From the NCBI GenBank assembly GCA_021848765.1, contig JAJZTU010000109.1, positions 1-10,141 of the forward strand: DNA of 10,141 nucleotides, given 5' to 3'. How positions within the stretch are numbered: the first letter of the stretch is position 1; the number at the start of each line of letters is the position of its first letter. The DNA is from Bacillota bacterium. Its GTDB lineage: Bacteria > Bacillota > GCA-003054495 > Carboxydocellales > JAJZTU01. This document shows, in pieces, positions 6,873 to 10,141 of the stretch. The notes under the pieces were generated by a model. It ran no database searches, had not been told where the DNA came from, and saw nothing but the letters and a program-made list of their open reading frames with translations. Both the position numbers and the translations under genes were made by a program.

Positions 6873-7196
6873 CTAGATATGGCCTGTTGAGCGAATCACA
6901 GGCAACAATTTCATGGGGACAGTATGGGGACACTCTGAGGACAAAATCCCCAAAACGACCCCATATAATGACCCACGAGAGCCTAAGAGAAAGTCGTTGT
7001 ACATTTTTTCCGGTGTCCTGGGTTTTTGCCCAGTCTGCCCGGTATACCCCTTATGATTTTCCGGCAAGTTTTCCTCCAAGATAGTGACCGGATTACCTTT
7101 TGGGGTTAAGCTCATGTATGCAGCAACTATTCCCGAAACGAGAAAACAGATAAGGATTGGGATAAGCATCTTTTTACCGCCGGCATAAAACCTCAT
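6873..7196 (-). CDS. Small hypothetical protein with one N-terminal membrane helix, C-terminus probably replaced
   Basis: I do not recognise the family. The protein is 107 residues from ATG 7196, chosen because GAAAGGA lies about 8 bases upstream. The ATG at 7205 directly abuts that Shine-Dalgarno sequence. The N-terminus is basic, followed by a hydrophobic helix MLIPILICFLVSGIVAAYMS, then a hydrophilic, proline/glycine-rich stretch that should lie outside the membrane (KGYTGQTGQKPRTPEKMYND). This suggests a single-pass anchored or exported protein. It is divergent from dynA and shares the flank's codon style up to about 6965. The last 30 or so residues are encoded by a G/C-run repeat (6913-6964) and AT-rich sequence, so the original C-terminus was probably lost at the edge of the inserted region. 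It could also be a chance ORF. Confidence 0.5.
   Translation of the reverse strand: MRFYAGGKKMLIPILICFLVSGIVAAYMSLTPKGNPVTILEENLPENHKGYTGQTGQKPRTPEKMYNDFLLGSRGSLYGVVLGILSSECPHTVPMKLLPVIRSTGHI
6913..6964. repeat. Short direct and nested inverted repeat with GGGG/CCCC runs
   Basis: ATGGGGACA occurs twice, at 6913-6921 and 6924-6932, two bases apart. The outer ATGGGG (6913-6918) can pair with CCCCAT (6959-6964), and the inner TGGGGA (6925-6930) with TCCCCA (6947-6952), giving a two-step hairpin. It lies where the composition changes back to that of the left flank. It resembles the GGGGACA-rich ends that often accompany REP-like elements or Y1-type transposases in Clostridia, but no transposase is present, so that label is a guess. 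Confidence 0.5.
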
Positions 7197-7300
7197 CACA
7201 GACATCCTTTCGTCGTATAGTAGATTGTCGTTATAGGGTCATTTATTTTTTCGCGGCAGTTCAGCCTAGTTATTTTCCCCCATTTTGCTTAAAAAAATGA

Positions 7301-7331
7301 CAGTCAACCACCTCAACGGTTGATTATCAAC
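7301..7331. promoter_or_regulatory. TCAAC-rich palindromic operator-like element
   Basis: GTTGAT-T-ATCAAC (7319-7331) is a perfect 6-bp palindrome with a single central base. TCAACC (7304-7309) is also the inverted complement of GGTTGA (7318-7323), and a third TCAAC lies at 7313-7317. The cluster sits about 30 bases upstream of the dynA -10 box, between two divergent genes, as expected for a repressor or activator site. The binding protein is unknown. Confidence 0.4.
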
Positions 7332-7359
7332 AATCCAGGTATCAAGCTCGACCGTAATC

Positions 7360-7368
7360 TGATATAAT
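7360..7368 (+). promoter_or_regulatory. Extended -10 promoter of dynA
   Basis: TGA-TATAAT (TG at 7360-7361, TATAAT at 7363-7368) is a perfect sigma-A -10 hexamer with the extended -10 TGn motif. The -35 region is weak (TATCAA-like around 7340-7345), which extended -10 promoters tolerate. The expected transcript starts near 7375, leaving a leader of about 55 bases before GTG 7431. Confidence 0.55.
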
Positions 7369-7430
7369 TAAGCTTGGTGCCAGACAGGCTCTCTGCATAT
7401 GTTTAAAATTCGCGCAACAGGTGATTGACA

Positions 7431-10141
7431 GTGTTAAAGCTTAAAGAAACTCTGGAAGCTGCTGATGAGGCTTTTATTTCCCGGCTGGGGGAACTCTATA
7501 GAGCATTTACAACAGCGGGGGATGAAGAAAACCGCCGGAAACTGGGGCAGTTGGTAGAAAAGCTGGAAACTGCAGAGTTTACTATTGCTCTTTGCGGTCA
7601 CTTTTCGGCCGGAAAGTCAAGTCTGATTAATAGCATAGTGGGAAGTGAAATTCTGCCTTCCAGTCCCATTCCTACCAGTGCAAATGTAGTCAAGATAAAG
7701 CCGGGTCCCCCGGCGGCCCGGATATATCTGAAACATGGCAGGCCGGTTGAGTTCGACTTCTCCGCCAACTTGGAACAGTTAAAAAGCTATTGCGCAGACG
7801 GTGATACCGTTGATTCCATAGAAATAACTCATCCCTTTAAATTCCTGGACTCTGACAATGTCAGCATTATGGACACCCCTGGCATTGATTCCACCGATGA
7901 TGCCCACAAGGTAGCCACCGAGTCCGCCCTGCACCTGGCTGATCTCATCCTCTATGTGACCGATTATAATCATGTCCAGTCAGAACTGAACTTCAACTTC
8001 ACCAAAACCCTAAAGGACAGGGGCCTTAAAGGAAGATCACCATCCGGATAACCAGATCCAGGCATTAAAGAGGGCTGTGCGCAAGCTGTTGAGTGAGCAG
8101 GAGAGCCTGCTTGCCAAAACAGTAGTGCAGTCTACCCTGCAACTGGTAGCTGACCACGGAAAATGGCAGTCCGCAGCCAATGCTGAACAAAAGGCTAAAT
8201 ACCGGGAGATTTTGGACCGGGTAGAAGATGCCGGTGCGGCGGTAGGTGAATACCAGGGGCTGAAGCAACGCCAGGATGAACTTCTGGCCCTGCCTGAAGC
8301 GCTGGAAGGGGAGTTAAAAAAAGAGCTTGGTACACTGCTGGAAAACGCTCCTCTCACACCCTACCAGACCACTGAACTGGCCAGGCAGTACATGGAAAGC
8401 CGCCAGCCAGGTTTCAAAGCAGGATTTCTGTTTTCAGGTTCTAAAACCAAGCAGGAGATGGAGAAGCGCCTGGAGTCCCTGTATGCTGACCTTGCCCAAC
8501 GGGTATCCGCGAGTATTGATTGGCATCTCAAGGAAATCTTGGCTAAGGTCCCGGAAAGATACGGCCTTAGCGATGAGGAATATCTTCAGTCAGTATACCG
8601 GCTAAAGGTGGATTTTGGCCCTGAGCTTCTGGTCCGGCAGTTCAAGGAAGGGGCTACGGGAAGGGAATATGTCCATAATTACACCCGGGATGTTGCTAAT
8701 GAAGTAAAAAGCCTATACCGGAGGGCGGCTTTGTCTTTACAGGAGGACTGCCTGGTCCGGGCTAAAAAATCTGTGGAAACGGAATTAAGCATAATTAGGG
8801 AAAAACTGACCGGACTGGCTGAAGTGGTAGGTGCATTGGAGGGACTTCAGGGGCTCGTCCAGGCGGAAAGAGCTTGCCTCGATGGACTGGTAGAAACGTT
8901 GACAGGCAGGGCAATGAGTCTGGAGGAAGCCCGCCTGTGGGCTGACAGTCAGGCTGCTCACTCCCTGCAGCAGGTTAAAGAACAGCTCAGAGGTGAATCG
9001 AATGAACCGGCCAAGCCGGAAGGTCTGATTAAGCCGGATGGTCTAACCAAATTCGCTGGGCTGCCTGCGTCCGTTGTGCCGCTTAAAGGCAACCCACAGG
9101 AAGGTAACCCGCATTCAGGAGCATCCCGGTACAGTCACAGTCACCTGAAGGATTATAAAGCCTTGCTGGGCTTAACAGGACAAAAGCTCAGGACTGCTGC
9201 CCGGGAAATTCAAAATATCCCCGGCCTGGCCTCCGCAGCCAGGGCAATGGTTGGGCGGGCAGAACGGCTGGAAGCTAACCTCTTTACCGTAGCCCTCTTT
9301 GGGGCCTTCAGTGCCGGTAAGTCTTCTTTTGCCAATGCACTTATGGACAACATGGTGCTGCCTGTTTCTCCAAACCCGACAACTGCTACCATTAACAAGA
9401 TTCTCCCGCCTACCGGGATTTTTTCCCATGGCTCAGTACGGGTAAAATTTAAAACCCTTGCCCAGATAACCTCAGATGTAGTACATTCCCTGAGCATTTT
9501 AGGACAGCAGGTAACCGGCCTTGAGGAAGCTCTCGGCTTGATTCCAAAGCTCCAACAGGAAGAGGTTCAACCGTCAGCCAAGCCCCACTTTACTTTCCTG
9601 CGGGCTGTGCTTAAGGGGATTGAGCAGGTTAGAGAATGCCTGGGCAGTGAAATCCTGGTGGATTTACAGGCCTTTCAGGAATTCGTGGTCAGGGAGGAAA
9701 AGGCTTGCTTTGTGGAATGGATAGAACTGTACTACTCCTGTCCCCTGACTGATCAAGGCATAACCCTGGTGGATACCCCCGGGGCTGACTCGATTAATGC
9801 CAGGCATACCGGTGTAGCTTTTGAGTACATCAAAAATGCTGATGCGGTGCTGTTTGTAACGTATTACAATCATGCTTTCTCCAATGCCGACCGGGAATTT
9901 CTCATCCAATTAGGCCGAGTTAAGGATGCTTTGGAAATGGATAAGATGTTCTTTATCGTTAATGCCTGTGACCTGGCCCAGTCCCGGGAGGAATTAGACG
10001 GAGTAATCGAACACGTGAGCAACAACCTGGTTTCCTATGGTGTCAGAATGCCTAGAATTTACCCTGTTTCCAGCCAAGTGGCCTTACTGGCCAGAATGTA
10101 CGAGCAGGGTAATCTCCAGCCTGCTGCCGAAAAAGTCTATC
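7431..10141 (+). pseudogene. dynA: DynA-type bacterial dynamin with two GTPase domains; first domain deleted/frameshifted; runs off window
   Basis: This is a homologue of B. subtilis DynA (YpbR), a membrane-associated large GTPase of about 1,190 residues made of two fused dynamin units that supports membrane fusion and repair under stress. Unit D1 starts at GTG 7431 (AGGTGA six bases upstream, favoured over TTG 7425, which abuts it) and shows G1 GHFSAGKSS (56-64), an IPTSANVV switch and G3 DTPGID (148-153). After LKDRG the frame reaches TAA 8049-8051. Homology continues one frame over from about 8029 (KEDHHPDNQ) without a stop to the window end. About 40-50 residues with the G4 N-x-x-D motif are absent at this junction. 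Unit D2 follows with GAFSAGKSS (9301-9327), DTPGAD (9772-9789) and a G4-like NACD (9961-9972). Helical stalk sequence separates the units. As written, only a 206-residue D1 fragment would be made. Confidence 0.85.
9013..9048 (+). repeat. 18-bp imperfect tandem repeat in the DynA inter-domain linker
   Basis: Two adjacent 18-base copies (9013-9030 and 9031-9048) begin AAGCCGGA and share GGTCT; they encode KPEGLI and KPDGLT. They lie in the low-complexity linker between the two dynamin units, where length variation is expected to be tolerated. Confidence 0.6.

Noticed and set aside
9172..9909. Minus-strand open frames opposite the second DynA GTPase domain
   Set aside because: They are complements of strongly conserved GTPase sequence and show no protein features of their own.
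1..10141. CRISPR array, riboswitch or replication origin
   Set aside because: No regularly spaced repeats, no conserved riboswitch core and no DnaA-box cluster were found on reading the sequence by eye.

Overview
The window looks like chromosomal DNA of a low-to-moderate GC, probably spore-forming, anaerobic Firmicute (Clostridia, Desulfotomaculia/Moorella-like). The evidence is a Fsr-type MFS exporter, a YtpB/DUF2600 terpene synthase and a tandem two-domain DynA-type dynamin, with Gram-positive Shine-Dalgarno sequences and TTG/GTG starts. This placement is inferred from protein families; there is no marker gene in the window.

Layout. Bases 1-403 are the right part of an IS200/IS605-type element: the last 78 codons of TnpB, a structured stretch that should encode the TnpB guide RNA (reRNA/omegaRNA) scaffold, and the right-end hairpin. 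The element ends inside an MFS gene (388-1248) that has lost its N-terminus and also an internal block (about TM4-TM6). An intact ytpB-like sesquarterpene synthase (1248-2324) follows with a one-base stop/start overlap. Directly after its stop codon lies the 3' half of a tRNA-Ser gene (2324-2387) with its own rho-independent terminator.

From about 2430 to 6900 the DNA is visibly more AT-rich and carries defence genes: an eroded type III restriction-modification locus (Mod start, Mod middle fused to Res helicase/nuclease pieces) and an apparently intact SIR2-family protein with an unassigned C-terminal domain (5016-6602). A spacer of roughly 270 bp without genes and a small G-rich repeat separate these from a minus-strand small membrane-anchored ORF. 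From 7206 the composition returns to that of the left flank, with a promoter/operator-like region and the first three quarters of a dynA-type gene that runs off the window. Its first GTPase domain has lost the G4 segment and is frameshifted.

The most notable overall signal is that four different loci (MFS, mod, res, dynA), and perhaps the tRNA, have each lost an internal or terminal block while the surrounding reading frames carry almost no stop codons. This is either recent deletion-driven decay or an assembly artefact, and read mapping would decide. The gene most likely to represent a working, poorly described system is the SIR2 protein. The most testable small observation is that the TnpB guide RNA, as written here, would carry the sequence of the interrupted MFS gene as its guide.
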